DNA from: CAJWPI01 sp964635015
GTDB lineage: Bacteria; Pseudomonadota; Gammaproteobacteria; Magnimaribacterales; Magnimaribacteraceae
Assembly (NCBI GenBank): GCA_964635015.1
Contig: CAZWMS010000004.1
Span: 3,968 to 67,967 of the forward strand
Reading direction: 5' to 3'
Length of the DNA: 64,000 nucleotides
Below the pieces are notes generated by a model that was given only the letters and a program-made list of their open reading frames with translations, was not told the origin of the DNA and searched no databases. Position 1 is the stretch's first letter; every line of letters begins with the position of its first letter. Below, one piece after another: positions 42,916-53,281 of this stretch. The position numbers were made by a program, and so were the translations under genes.

Positions 42916-45900
42916 TTAATCTTCAAACCATCCTAAGAACTCTGTTGAAGGCTCCTCTACCTCTCCCCAGATTCTCCACTTACCACTGCTGAGTTGGTCT
43001 AACCTTTTCTCAAAAGCTTTTCCTGCAATATACACAATGCCCGCTGTTAATGGTCCACCTAGTATTAGTGCATAAGCTGGCAGATAATCTTTCAAAGGAA
43101 GTGTCATTACTACTTCTAAATCAAGGTCTGTGAATCTACCTTCCTTAGACTTATTTGCATAACCAGACCATTTAAATTTACTAGATCCACTCTTAAAAAC
43201 TATAGGGTCCTTTATTAGCACATTATCTTTTTCTACTAATAAAACACCTTCAACTTTATCTACGTTAAATCCTCTTTTGTAAAGTTTGGTGAAATTAAAA
43301 TTGGTTACTTTTTCAAAAGTATCAGTGACATTAAAGATACTTACAAGTCTTAAAAAAGCAGAAGGTGATTGCAAATCATCCTCCATGTCTTCGAACAGCA
43401 CATTAGTCAGATTAAATCCTAAAAGACCTGAAAAACTATTGAAATTAAAATCAAATGGAGTGCCCTCCCATTCAGACTTAATAAAAAATTGCGCACCTTC
43501 ACTCAAAAAGTTTGTCTCTATATTTAATTCTTTAAAAGCAAGGTTAGGAGAATAAGAATATATTTTTGTATTTAGATAAGTTGTGAAAGAATTCTTGTTG
43601 TTTTCAATCTTTAATCTTGAATTCTCATCATTTCCTATATGTCCTACTTGCCAATTGCCATAGATACCTTTTAGTTGGTCAAAAACTATTTGATTCCTTT
43701 CAGTCGTAAGATTGAACTTCCAGGAGCCTAGATCACTCTCATTTAAAGATAGGTTCTCAACTGCAAAAAAAATAGGAAATTTAATCTTATAAGCATAGTC
43801 TAAAGAAAGACTTTTATCCTTTTCATAAAAATTTTCTAACTTAAGACTCTCTAGATTAACAGTTAAACCTTTTTTAAAGTTGTTTCTTAAAATCACCTTT
43901 CCCTCTAACTCGCTATTAGTAAGAAAGAACTCTCTTCCATCTTCAATGGGGTTCATATTAACCAAAGTGTCTGTAAGTATAATTGGACCTATAAAGGCTT
44001 GTGATAAATTAAGATCTTTTATATAGAAAACTTCTGGGTTAAATATGGAGTTAGTATTAGAGAATAAATATTTGTATTTATCTAAGTCAAAGACATCTAG
44101 ACTCCCAGTTAACATAAGTTTATTTTCTTCAAGCTCTACCTCTTTTTTTATATCTCCTAACAAAATTAAGCCTTTTGAAACAGAATCTCCCATCCAGATA
44201 TTTCCTTTAACTATTTCTCCATAATTAAAATCTATTAAAAATATTTTTTCTGGAGTAGGCTGAGATATTAATATTTCTACAGATTGGACTTCATCTACCT
44301 TTTTACTAAAAGGTTTTGGAAGATTTAACTCAGAACCTTCTAAAGAAGAAAAAAGGCGTAATTCTGGATTAGTTAAATTAAAACCCCTTATAAAACCTGG
44401 AAGTTCTAAGTCTATTTCATATTCCGATCTTCCCTTCAAGTAATCTGAAAAATAAGGAATTATTCTTTTAATTTGATCTGAGGACAGTGGGGATCTGCTA
44501 GATAAGTATGTAAAAGGTTGATTATTTTTATAAGCTGTATATAAATCAAATTTAAAAGGTACTGAATTAAAACTTGTAGATAAGGTACTATTTTGAATTC
44601 CTGTCTTGTTGTTATAGATTATTTTTGAATTAATTTCAGTTAAGTTTTGGTACTTTGAAAAACTTAATGAACCTCTATTAATGCTAGTGTTTAAAGATAA
44701 AAAAGAATCTCTATGTAAAAGATCTAATTGTTCTGGAATGAAGGGAGATTTAAATAAAAATTTGGTGGTCTGATTACCCTTGATCCTAGAACCCTTATAT
44801 TGTCCTGAGTAATTCACCCCTTGATCTCCCAAGAGTAATCTACTAAAAGTACTAAATGGTCCCGAAAGTTTCCCAGATATTTCTATGGCTAAAGACTTTG
44901 AACTTTTTTCAAATTTTCCCAATTTAATATCAGAAATAAGTTTTGAACCTAAAAAATCGGCACTTATAATTTCTGAAGTTGAATTAGAATCTTGAATCTT
45001 TGTACTGGCTTTTATATTTGAAATTTTTAAAGAAGATGATGAAATGCACGCATCTTCCAGGTTAAAAACCATCTGGAAGGTTTGAGTGCTTTTTTCAAAA
45101 AACTTTATTAAAGGTCCTCGATAAAGTGCTGATGCTTTATCTACTACACCACAAGTCAAATAAGAATTAGCCCAATCAATAACTTTCTTTGTTCTTTGTA
45201 TGTAAGGTATTAAATTAATAACTTTCTCGTGTGAGACTTCATTTAGTTGTACTAAAATACTAAGATCTCTAGTATCAAAAGGATCAAATGCATAGTAAGA
45301 AAAACTACCATTAATAAACTGAGTATTTATAAGGGAGCTAAAATGTTTGCTAGACAATAAAAAACCTTTATCGTGCTGTGCCCCAAAAATATCTGCATTA
45401 AAATCTAAAATTTCCATTGGTTCTTTGTAGAGATCATTAGAAGTAAATATAATTTGCGGACTTTTAGATCTGAAAAGGAATCTATTTTTATCAAAAATAA
45501 ATTTACCTTCTAACCCTTCTATTTTGTGTTTATTAAATAAATTAAAAGTTAGGTTATCTAGTTTGCCACTTATTAAAGGATTCGAATATTCATTTAATGA
45601 TAGGGACAAATTATTGATCATTCCTTGTAAAGAAAGATTATCAAAAAACTTGGGCATGATCTTATCTAAGCTTTTTTTTATAAAACTATTTTCTACGTTA
45701 AATTTTTCAATGGAAAATTTAGAAAAATTACCCCTATAGGAAAAAAAAATATCTGGAAAAATATCCTTGATTTCTTCTTTAGAAACAATAATATCTTTAA
45801 AAATAAAATCTGGACCTTCAATATTTCTTATTAAAGAAATTTTAGAATGAATACTATCAGTTAGATATAAACTAGAATCTAGTTCGCTAACCCTGAAGGT

Positions 45901-46653
45901 TCCATCAAGCCTATTTAGTTTATTATTAGAAATAGAAAACCAAGCTTCTCCTTTTAAATTTCCTAATATAGAGCAAGAATTACAAAAGAAATTTAAAGGA
46001 GTAGTATTCAAATTAATATTTTCTACCTTTAAGTAACCTCTAAGATAATCTTTTCTATTAAAATTCTTTGTCGACTTAAGAAGCATTATTAATTCACCCT
46101 TATTTTCTTGAGTTACTTTAACCCTTGCTTTACGGGAAGTTTCTTTAGTTAATTTAGAGCTTATTTTATTAATAAAAAAATTGGAATTAGGCAGGTCAGT
46201 AAATTCTATAGAAAAATTATTAACATCTACATAATCTAATTCTAATAGGGGTCTAATAAGAGAAAAAAATTCAAAGCTATTTCTTTTAGAATAAGAGGGT
46301 AAATCATCTTTCTTCAAGAAAATACCCCCCCCTTCAAGGCTTAGTTTAGATATAGGTTGTAAATTTAAAATTTGGAGAATATTAATTTCTAAAGAGAGAC
46401 CTTGAAGTAAAATTTTAAGAGGCCCATTTCTTTTTTTAGAGGTGACAGTGATCTCCTCTATCTCTATAAAAGGCTTAAAAGGATGCCATACTATTTCTTT
46501 AAAAATAATTTCTGAATTAAAGCTTTTACTAGACAGGTAGGAAGAAAGAAGCCAGTTTAAACTTTTTGGCTGACTTAATACAAAAGATATACAAAGTAGC
46601 AGAAGGACTAGAACTGATAACAGTCCAGTAACAGAACCTAAAACTCTATACAA
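42916..46653 (-). CDS. yhdP: YhdP/AsmA-family lipid-transport protein
   Basis: A 1245-residue AsmA-like protein: one N-terminal membrane helix (residues 7-27), a very long periplasmic β-rich rod, and the conserved C-terminal DUF3971/AsmA region (GLLGFNLTNVLFEDM, SGYANKSKEGRFTDLDLEVVM). YhdP in Escherichia coli is proposed to carry phospholipid to the outer membrane. Downstream of mreBCD, as in many gammaproteobacteria, but rng and maf are not present between. Start is probably TTG at 46653, since the membrane helix follows immediately and no ATG is available. Confidence 0.87.
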   Translation of the reverse strand: MYRVLGSVTGLLSVLVLLLLCISFVLSQPKSLNWLLSSYLSSKSFNSEIIFKEIVWHPFKPFIEIEEITVTSKKRNGPLKILLQGLSLEINILQILNLQPISKLSLEGGGIFLKKDDLPSYSKRNSFEFFSLIRPLLELDYVDVNNFSIEFTDLPNSNFFINKISSKLTKETSRKARVKVTQENKGELIMLLKSTKNFNRKDYLRGYLKVENINLNTTPLNFFCNSCSILGNLKGEAWFSISNNKLNRLDGTFRVSELDSSLYLTDSIHSKISLIRNIEGPDFIFKDIIVSKEEIKDIFPDIFFSYRGNFSKFSIEKFNVENSFIKKSLDKIMPKFFDNLSLQGMINNLSLSLNEYSNPLISGKLDNLTFNLFNKHKIEGLEGKFIFDKNRFLFRSKSPQIIFTSNDLYKEPMEILDFNADIFGAQHDKGFLLSSKHFSSLINTQFINGSFSYYAFDPFDTRDLSILVQLNEVSHEKVINLIPYIQRTKKVIDWANSYLTCGVVDKASALYRGPLIKFFEKSTQTFQMVFNLEDACISSSSLKISNIKASTKIQDSNSTSEIISADFLGSKLISDIKLGKFEKSSKSLAIEISGKLSGPFSTFSRLLLGDQGVNYSGQYKGSRIKGNQTTKFLFKSPFIPEQLDLLHRDSFLSLNTSINRGSLSFSKYQNLTEINSKIIYNNKTGIQNSTLSTSFNSVPFKFDLYTAYKNNQPFTYLSSRSPLSSDQIKRIIPYFSDYLKGRSEYEIDLELPGFIRGFNLTNPELRLFSSLEGSELNLPKPFSKKVDEVQSVEILISQPTPEKIFLIDFNYGEIVKGNIWMGDSVSKGLILLGDIKKEVELEENKLMLTGSLDVFDLDKYKYLFSNTNSIFNPEVFYIKDLNLSQAFIGPIILTDTLVNMNPIEDGREFFLTNSELEGKVILRNNFKKGLTVNLESLKLENFYEKDKSLSLDYAYKIKFPIFFAVENLSLNESDLGSWKFNLTTERNQIVFDQLKGIYGNWQVGHIGNDENSRLKIENNKNSFTTYLNTKIYSYSPNLAFKELNIETNFLSEGAQFFIKSEWEGTPFDFNFNSFSGLLGFNLTNVLFEDMEDDLQSPSAFLRLVSIFNVTDTFEKVTNFNFTKLYKRGFNVDKVEGVLLVEKDNVLIKDPIVFKSGSSKFKWSGYANKSKEGRFTDLDLEVVMTLPLKDYLPAYALILGGPLTAGIVYIAGKAFEKRLDQLSSGKWRIWGEVEEPSTEFLGWFED

Positions 46654-46690
46654 TTAAGTGCTCTAAAATTTACAATATATTCTATCACTA

Positions 46691-47191
46691 CTAATTTTTA
46701 ACCCAACGTCTTCTATAAAATCTTAATAGAAAATAAATAAAGAACCACCCTATAGAATTAAAAGTTGCATAAATTATTGAAGAAAATATATATTTTTGAT
46801 CAAAGTAAATGAAAGAGCTTGAAACCAAGTTAAAGAAATTTATTGATAAATATTGTTTTAAGAAGAAAAAAACTATAAAAATTATAAAGCATTGTTGCCA
46901 CATTCTTAAGACTCTAAACCGATAAAAGTATCTCTGGCAAAGGAAAGAAATAACAACATAAATTAAAACATGAGATCCTAATAAAGCTCCTTCTATAATA
47001 TCGACCAAAATTCCGATAGAAAAGGTAAGCCCTAGCCCCACTCTGTTAGGTAGTGCTAAGTTCCAATAAATTAAGGTTAATAATATAAAGGAGGGTTTAA
47101 TTTCTTTTATTAATGGGAGAAAGGGAAGCAAATCGATAAACAAAGCTATCAGAAAACTTAAATAAATATATAAATTTTTAATAAACAACAT
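46691..47191 (-). CDS. mreD: Rod shape-determining protein MreD
   Basis: Small inner-membrane protein of the elongasome. 166 residues with five or six hydrophobic helices. PNRVGLGLTFSIGILVDIIEGALLGSH matches the family motif. It follows mreC by 14 nt. Sequence is poorly conserved overall; position secures the call. Confidence 0.9.
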   Translation of the reverse strand: MLFIKNLYIYLSFLIALFIDLLPFLPLIKEIKPSFILLTLIYWNLALPNRVGLGLTFSIGILVDIIEGALLGSHVLIYVVISFLCQRYFYRFRVLRMWQQCFIIFIVFFFLKQYLSINFFNLVSSSFIYFDQKYIFSSIIYATFNSIGWFFIYFLLRFYRRRWVKN

Positions 47192-47205
47192 ATGCTAATG
47201 CTAAA

Positions 47206-48066
47206 TCAATCTCTGCCTAAATAAACTAGGAAATTATCTATGTTTTGAGGAGCTTCCAAAAAGGAGACTTTGATGTCTAAAAACTCGTTATCTGGTTCAT
47301 CTTTAATAGATTCTATCTCCGCTACGAAGAAACCCTCTGGAAAAACCCCTCCTAACCCTGAAGATATAAGTTTCTCACCTTTAGAGAAAGAGGCAGTCTT
47401 CTTAATATTTATAAGTCTGCCCGGTCTATTCAATCCCCCTCCTTTTACTATACCGTGTAATCTAGAAAGTGAAGATATAACAGGAATATTAGATTCCAGG
47501 TGATGAACTAGAAGGACTTCAGCATTATTAAATCCTTTTGATTTTATCTTACCTACTATACCTAATTTAGACAAAACTGCTTGATTGACTCTTATTTTAT
47601 TATTTTTATCACCTACATTTAAAGTCATAAAAGGTCTAAGGGGATTGGAGGAAATAGAGCGTTTTTTTACTAAGGCGTATAGTTTTTTCTCCTCATGAAC
47701 ACCTTCCCACAAGCTATCTAATTCTTTGTTCATTTTAATTATTTCGTCTATCCTAGAAGTAATGAGTGTAAGTTTCTCATTTTCTTCTTTTACTATTTTT
47801 AATTCTGTTAAGAGCTTTTGCCTGGAAGAAAAAAGATTCTCATAATAAGTGACTAGAATTGAGGGAATCTCTTGAACATAGGTTATTGGTAACAAAGCAT
47901 CTTTTACATAACCTCTAATAAGGTCTGAAGAACGATAATTAGCATCTAAACAAATAAGCACAACACAAGCAATCATTGCTATTGAAACCTTAAGGGGTTT
48001 CATTGCAGGTATTGCAAAAATAGGTTCGTTTATTATGTGTGATATTTTATGATCTTTACCCTGCAT
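47206..48066 (-). CDS. mreC: Rod shape-determining protein MreC
   Basis: Bitopic periplasmic scaffold activating PBP2-RodA. N-terminal membrane helix (about residues 27-42), a coiled coil (~70-110), then two β-domains with VGDKNN, SKLGIVGKI and ISSGLGGVFPEGF typical of MreC. ATG 48066 chosen; the preceding GTG is possible. 43 nt after mreB. Confidence 0.94.
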   Translation of the reverse strand: MQGKDHKISHIINEPIFAIPAMKPLKVSIAMIACVVLICLDANYRSSDLIRGYVKDALLPITYVQEIPSILVTYYENLFSSRQKLLTELKIVKEENEKLTLITSRIDEIIKMNKELDSLWEGVHEEKKLYALVKKRSISSNPLRPFMTLNVGDKNNKIRVNQAVLSKLGIVGKIKSKGFNNAEVLLVHHLESNIPVISSLSRLHGIVKGGGLNRPGRLINIKKTASFSKGEKLISSGLGGVFPEGFFVAEIESIKDEPDNEFLDIKVSFLEAPQNIDNFLVYLGRD

Positions 48067-48111
48067 CACTTAATGATACTGAGAAGGCGAACCATATAAA
48101 ACCTTTTTTCT

Positions 48112-49152
48112 TTATTCAGTTGATAGAAGATCGATATCGTATTTATCCATTATCTCTAAAGCCCTTCCTCCACCTCTAGCAACGCAAGTCATGGGGTCTT
48201 CTGCAATAACAACAGGTATTCCTGTTTGGTTTGATATTAAAGTATCTATATCTCTTAATAAAGCACCACCACCAGTAAGAACTATACCTTTTTCTGAGAT
48301 ATCAGCGCTGAGCTCAGGAGGGGCGGATTCCAAGGCTCCCCTAATAGCCTGGACTATGGATGACAAGGGTTCCAACATAGCGTCATATACTTGTTTACTA
48401 TCTAATTCAATAGTTAAAGGGATTCCTTCAGCAAGGTTTCTGCCTCTCACCTCCATTTTTAATACTTCTGAATCAGGAGAGGCTGTGCCCGCTTGTTCTT
48501 TAACTTTCTCAGCACTAGCTTCACCAATTAAAACTCCATGATTCCTTCTAATATATGAAATTATTGCTTCATCTAATCTATCTCCTCCTACTTTAAGAGA
48601 ATTAGCATAAACAACTCCATTTAGAGCTAAGATAGCTACTTCTGTAGTCCCTCCGCCTATATCAACTATCATAGAACCACTGGCCTCCTCTACAGGCAAG
48701 CCCGCTCCTATTGCTGCTGCCATAGGTTCTTCTATCAAACGCACTTCTCTAGCTCCAGCCTTGAGAACCGATTCTCTTATAGCCCTCCTCTCTACCTGAG
48801 TTGACTGACAAGGGACACAAACTAGAATTCTGGGGCTTGGTCTTACAAAAGTATCTTCATGAACTCTTTGAACAAAATGTTTTAACATTTCTTCAGTTAC
48901 CTGGAAATCAGCAATTACTCCATCTTTTAAAGGGCGTATTGCAGATATATTTCCAGGAGTTCTACCTAACATCTTTTTTGCTTCAGTACCTACTGCAACT
49001 ACAGTCCTTTGGCCTTCAAAGGTTCTTAGAGCTACAACCGAAGGTTCATTTAAAATGATGCCTTTTTCTCTAACGTAAACAAGAGTATTAGCGGTACCTA
49101 AATCTATTGAAAGATCATTAGAAAACAAGCCTCTTATGCGTTTAAATACCAT
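48112..49152 (-). CDS. mreB: Rod shape-determining actin MreB
   Basis: Filament-forming actin homologue that directs lateral wall synthesis. 346 residues with SIDLGTANTLVYV (phosphate-1), VDIGGGTTEVAIL (phosphate-2) and VLTGGGALLRDID (adenosine). First gene of mreBCD-yhdP, divergent from gatC. Its presence implies rod-shaped or elongating cells. Confidence 0.98.
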   Translation of the reverse strand: MVFKRIRGLFSNDLSIDLGTANTLVYVREKGIILNEPSVVALRTFEGQRTVVAVGTEAKKMLGRTPGNISAIRPLKDGVIADFQVTEEMLKHFVQRVHEDTFVRPSPRILVCVPCQSTQVERRAIRESVLKAGAREVRLIEEPMAAAIGAGLPVEEASGSMIVDIGGGTTEVAILALNGVVYANSLKVGGDRLDEAIISYIRRNHGVLIGEASAEKVKEQAGTASPDSEVLKMEVRGRNLAEGIPLTIELDSKQVYDAMLEPLSSIVQAIRGALESAPPELSADISEKGIVLTGGGALLRDIDTLISNQTGIPVVIAEDPMTCVARGGGRALEIMDKYDIDLLSTE

Positions 49153-49196
49153 GATTAAATAATTATTTCCCTTTACTCCTTTAAAAAAGGGTGTTC

Positions 49197-49225
49197 ACTC
49201 TAGCAACAGCTAAGTTTTTGAGCAA
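49197..49225 (-). promoter_or_regulatory. Probable mreB promoter
   Basis: Minus strand TTGCTC (49225-49220), a 17-bp spacer and TAGAGT (49202-49197), about 45 nt before the mreB ATG in the 125-nt divergent gap with gatC. Found by hexamer match only. Confidence 0.4.
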
Positions 49226-49277
49226 GAAAGAATGTGATAAATTAGCACTTTACAAAGCCTTCTAAACTGAAAAACCT

Positions 49278-49574
49278 ATGTCCATAAAAACTAAAGACCT
49301 TCAAAACATATCCTATCTAGCCAAAATTAATATACAAGAAAAGGATTTTCCTCATCTTGAAAGAGACCTCAAAAGAATTCTTGATCTAATAAAAAAAATG
49401 GATGACGCTGATACAAGTGGTGTAAAAGCTTTATCTCATCCACTTGATGTCTCACAGCCTTTAAGAAAAGATGAAGTAACCGAAATTGATGAAAGTGAAA
49501 AATATCTATCCTTAGCACCTCTAGTAAATTTTGGACACTTTTTAGTTCCCAAAGTAATTGATGATGGCGAATAA
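49278..49574 (+). CDS. gatC: Asp/Glu-tRNA amidotransferase subunit C
   Basis: Small stabilising subunit of GatCAB, which amidates Glu-tRNAGln (and Asp-tRNAAsn) with glutamine. 98 residues: helical N-terminus (ISYLAKINIQEKDF), then the extended LSHPLDVSQPLRKDEV segment that wraps GatA and GatB. Overlaps gatA by about 14 nt. Confidence 0.94.
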   Translation: MSIKTKDLQNISYLAKINIQEKDFPHLERDLKRILDLIKKMDDADTSGVKALSHPLDVSQPLRKDEVTEIDESEKYLSLAPLVNFGHFLVPKVIDDGE

Positions 49575-51033
49575 AGTGTCTGAGATTTATGAACTATCTA
49601 TCAAAGAACAATTGGAAGGGCTAAAGAAATATCAATTCTCTTCAGCCGAACTGGTTAACTCTTATATAAATAGAATTGAGGAATTAAACCCTGTACTGAA
49701 TAGTTTTATCACTCTTACCCTAGATAGAGCGCAAGAAAAAGCTAAAGAGTCAGACAAAAGGTATCAAAAAAAGTCTAATTTACCTCTAGATGGAATACCC
49801 ATAGCTCATAAAGATATTTTTTGCACTGAGGGTGTGCTAACAACCTGTGGGTCGAAAATGTTGGAAAACTTTGTTTCTCCTTATTCCTCAACTGTCGCCT
49901 CTAAATTTAATGAAAATGGTGCGATAGTGGTAGGAAAAACGAATATGGATGAATTTGCCATGGGTTCATCTAATGAGACAAGTTATTTTGGTCCTGTTAA
50001 AAATCCTTGGAATCCAAACCTTGTCCCAGGAGGTTCTTCGGGAGGTTCTGCTTCTTGTGTAGCAGCTAGACTAGCTTCGGGAGCAACTGCTACTGATACC
50101 GGTGGTTCAATTAGACAACCAGCCTCCCTATGTGGGGTAACTGGTATAAAGCCGACCTATGGAAGAGTATCTAGATATGGAATGATAGCCTTTGCTTCAA
50201 GCTTAGATCAAGGTGGAGTAATAACTAAAACAGCAGATGACGCTGCTCTCATGCTTTCCTGTATGTCTGGTCATGACCCTAAGGATTCAACCAGTCTAAA
50301 TACTGCAACACCAAACTTCGTGTTGGAAACACAACAAGATATAAAAGGCATCAAGATAGGACTTCCGAAAGAAATTTTTAATAAGACGATGCCTAAATAT
50401 ATAGAAAAAAGTATTAATGAAGCTATAGAAGTTTTTAAAGGATTGGGGGCACAAGTCAAGGAAATTGAATTAACAAATTTAGATTTATCTCTTCCAGTCT
50501 ACTATGTTTTGGCTCCTGCTGAATGCTCTGCAAACCTATCTAGGTACGACGGTGTTAAATATGGTTATAGATGCAAAGATCCAAAAGATTTAGAAGACCT
50601 TTATATGAGAACTAGAGAGGAAGGTTTTGGCCAAGAAGTTAAGAGACGAATTCTTATAGGCACATATGCTCTATCGGCTGGATACTATGAAGCATACTAC
50701 TTAAAAGCTCAAAAATGTAGGAGATTAATAGCACAAGATTTCTCTAAAGCTTTCGAGTCAGTTGATATTATATTGACTCCAACCACTCCAGATGTGGCTT
50801 TCAAGATTGGATCTAAATCACAAGACCCAACAGAAATGTACAAACAAGATATTTATACCATTCCAGCCAATCTAGCAGGTCTACCTGGTATATCTATTCC
50901 CTGTGGCTTGCATGAAGACCTCCCAATAGGTCTTCAACTTATATCTAACCAATTGGATGAAGAGACAATCCTAAAAGCAGCCCATAATTTCCAACAAACA
51001 ACCAAATGGCACCTAAATAAACCCGTTTTTTAA
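49561..51033 (+). CDS. gatA: Asp/Glu-tRNA amidotransferase subunit A
   Basis: Amidase-signature glutaminase releasing ammonia for GatB. Catalytic Lys in HKDIF (~residue 79), cis-Ser and nucleophile Ser in the GGSSGGSA...DTGGSIRQPAS signature (~150-180). ATGs at 49561 and 49564 are both possible; the frame's TTG at 49558 is less likely. About 490 residues, standard. Confidence 0.96.
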   Translation: MMANKVSEIYELSIKEQLEGLKKYQFSSAELVNSYINRIEELNPVLNSFITLTLDRAQEKAKESDKRYQKKSNLPLDGIPIAHKDIFCTEGVLTTCGSKMLENFVSPYSSTVASKFNENGAIVVGKTNMDEFAMGSSNETSYFGPVKNPWNPNLVPGGSSGGSASCVAARLASGATATDTGGSIRQPASLCGVTGIKPTYGRVSRYGMIAFASSLDQGGVITKTADDAALMLSCMSGHDPKDSTSLNTATPNFVLETQQDIKGIKIGLPKEIFNKTMPKYIEKSINEAIEVFKGLGAQVKEIELTNLDLSLPVYYVLAPAECSANLSRYDGVKYGYRCKDPKDLEDLYMRTREEGFGQEVKRRILIGTYALSAGYYEAYYLKAQKCRRLIAQDFSKAFESVDIILTPTTPDVAFKIGSKSQDPTEMYKQDIYTIPANLAGLPGISIPCGLHEDLPIGLQLISNQLDEETILKAAHNFQQTTKWHLNKPVF

Positions 51034-51037
51034 TAAC

Positions 51038-52486
51038 ATGAAGAAAATCGATTCAGAATGGGAAGCAGTTATTGGACTTGAAGTCCATGTGCAGCTAGCT
51101 ACAAAATCTAAAATCTTCTCTGCAGCTAGTACCAGTTTTGGTGCTAAACCAAACACACAAGCTTGTAATATTGATCTAGGGTTCCCAGGTGTATTACCAG
51201 TCTTAAATGAGGAAGTCTTAAAAATGGCAATAAAATTTGGCTTGGCTACTAATGCAAAGATTAATAGCCCCACTTCTTTTGCTAGAAAAAATTATTTCTA
51301 CCCCGATTTACCCAAAGGATATCAAATTAGTCAGCTTGATAAACCAATAGTGGAAAAAGGGTTTTTAGAAATTAGGTTAGATAACAATCAAATTAAGAGA
51401 ATAGGTATAACAAGAGCTCATCTTGAAGAAGATGCTGGAAAGTCTTTACATGAAGATTTTGAAGGAATGACGGGAATAGATTTAAATAGAGCCGGTACTC
51501 CCCTTTTAGAAATTGTTTCTGAACCTGACTTGAGAACTTCCTCTGAAGCTGTAGCTTATCTAAAATCAATACATTCGATTATAAGGTACATAGAAATATC
51601 AGATGGCAACATGGCAGAGGGATCCATGCGATGTGATGCCAACGTATCAGTTAGAAAGAAAGGTGATAAAAAATTGGGAACAAGAACAGAGACAAAAAAT
51701 GTAAACTCTTTTAGATTCGTAGAGAAGGCTATAGATTTTGAAATAAATCGCCAAATAGATTTGGTAAGATCTGGAGAGGACATTGTGCAAGAAACAAGAC
51801 TTTATGATTCTCAATCTAATGTAACGCGTTCAATGAGATCAAAAGAATTTGCTAATGACTATAGATATTTCCCTGAACCAGACCTTTTACCTGTTTTTAT
51901 AAATAAAAGTTTTATAAATCAAATAAAAGATTCAATGCCTGAATTGCCTGATGAAAAAATAAATAGATTCAAAATAGACTATAATTTAAGCGAATACGAT
52001 TCTGAAATATTATCTTCCAATAAAGATCTATCTAACTACTTTGAAAAAGTTGTATCTATTACAAATTCTCCAAAAATTTCGGCTAATTGGATAATAGGAG
52101 AAATATCTGCTTTCTTAAAGAAAGAAAATCTTAATATTCTTGACTCTAAAATAGAAGCTAAAAATCTTGGTAAGCTTATTCTAAGAATTGAAGACAAAAC
52201 TATATCAGGAAAAATAGCCAAGGAAGTCTTTGAAGAAATGTGGCTTACTTCAAAAAGTGCTGATGAAATAATTAATTCTAAAGGACTTCAACAGGTAACA
52301 GATGAAAAAGAAATATTAAAATTTATAGATGAGTCTATTAAAGAGAATCCAAAACAAGTAAAACAATTCAAATCTGGAAAAGAAAAACTCTTAGGTTTTT
52401 TTGTAGGCCAAGTTATGAAAGCTTCTCAAGGAAAAGCTAATCCACAACAAGTTAATGAGTTGATCAAAAAGAAATTAGAAGAATAA
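51038..52486 (+). CDS. gatB: Asp/Glu-tRNA amidotransferase subunit B
   Basis: Kinase/transamidase subunit. AVIGLEVHVQL at the N-terminus, RKNYFYPDLPKGYQISQ, EDAGKSLHE and AEGSMRCDANVSVR in the catalytic cradle. The helical YqeY-like tail ends with GFFVGQVMKASQGKANPQQVNELIKKKL. 482 residues. The system implies that Gln-tRNA or Asn-tRNA is made indirectly; a tRNA-Gln gene is at 60563. Confidence 0.97.
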   Translation: MKKIDSEWEAVIGLEVHVQLATKSKIFSAASTSFGAKPNTQACNIDLGFPGVLPVLNEEVLKMAIKFGLATNAKINSPTSFARKNYFYPDLPKGYQISQLDKPIVEKGFLEIRLDNNQIKRIGITRAHLEEDAGKSLHEDFEGMTGIDLNRAGTPLLEIVSEPDLRTSSEAVAYLKSIHSIIRYIEISDGNMAEGSMRCDANVSVRKKGDKKLGTRTETKNVNSFRFVEKAIDFEINRQIDLVRSGEDIVQETRLYDSQSNVTRSMRSKEFANDYRYFPEPDLLPVFINKSFINQIKDSMPELPDEKINRFKIDYNLSEYDSEILSSNKDLSNYFEKVVSITNSPKISANWIIGEISAFLKKENLNILDSKIEAKNLGKLILRIEDKTISGKIAKEVFEEMWLTSKSADEIINSKGLQQVTDEKEILKFIDESIKENPKQVKQFKSGKEKLLGFFVGQVMKASQGKANPQQVNELIKKKLEE

Positions 52487-52539
52487 TCTATCTTGCAGAT
52501 GTAAGTTGAGCATATTTTTAAAGTCAATAATTAACCCAT

Positions 52540-53271
52540 TTAAAGCAGCTGATCAGTAGGGCGAATTATCATTTCGTTCACTGCTGCAGATTCAGGCTGT
52601 TCAATACAATAACAAATTGCTGAAGCTATGTCTCTTGCTTCAAGAAAATCGTGATCTAGCATTTTTAACATGGTATCTCTGACTGTTTCATCTTTAATAC
52701 TAAAGCCAAGTTCTGTAGTGACAGCACCAGGACTTATTATCGTTACCCTAACCTTACCTGATACTTCTTGCCTAAGCCCTTCGCTGATAGCTCTAACAGC
52801 AAACTTACTTCCAGAGTAGACTGAAGACATGGCATTAGTCCTATGCCCAGCTACTGAGGAGACATTTATAATATGTCCATTTCCCCTTTCTAACATGTGA
52901 GTTAAAACTGAGTCTATGCCGTAAAGAACCCCTTTTATATTGACGTCTATTGTTTCCTCCCACTCATCCACTCTTCTTGAAGCAAGTGGAGACAAAGGCA
53001 TAATTCCTGCATTATTTACTAATACATCAATCTTGCCAAAAGAGTTTATCGTCTCTTCTGCCATTTTCAGAACATTCTGGTGATTAGATATATCTGTCAC
53101 ATGGTAGGAACTATTTTCTCCCAATTCAGTACAAATTTTCTTTAAATTATCTTCCCTTCTAGCGGCTAACATTACTTTAAAACCTCTTTCTACAAGCATT
53201 CTTGCTGTTGCCTCCCCTATACCGCTACTGGCACCAGTAACGATAACTACCTTGTCTTTATTAGCATTCAT
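52540..53271 (-). CDS. Short-chain dehydrogenase/reductase (classical SDR)
   Basis: NAD(P)-binding motif TGASSGIGEA at ~residue 12, NNAG at ~88, catalytic Ser in VSSVAG and the Tyr/Lys pair in SSVYSGSKFAV. 243 residues. Third gene of an operon with a MaoC-domain protein (10-nt gap) and an acyl-CoA ligase, suggesting reduction or oxidation of a hydroxyacyl or ketoacyl intermediate. Substrate cannot be read from sequence. Similar to the YdfG/clavulanate-dehydrogenase-like group. Confidence 0.85.
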   Translation of the reverse strand: MNANKDKVVIVTGASSGIGEATARMLVERGFKVMLAARREDNLKKICTELGENSSYHVTDISNHQNVLKMAEETINSFGKIDVLVNNAGIMPLSPLASRRVDEWEETIDVNIKGVLYGIDSVLTHMLERGNGHIINVSSVAGHRTNAMSSVYSGSKFAVRAISEGLRQEVSGKVRVTIISPGAVTTELGFSIKDETVRDTMLKMLDHDFLEARDIASAICYCIEQPESAAVNEMIIRPTDQLL

Positions 53272-53281
53272 TCTTATTATC

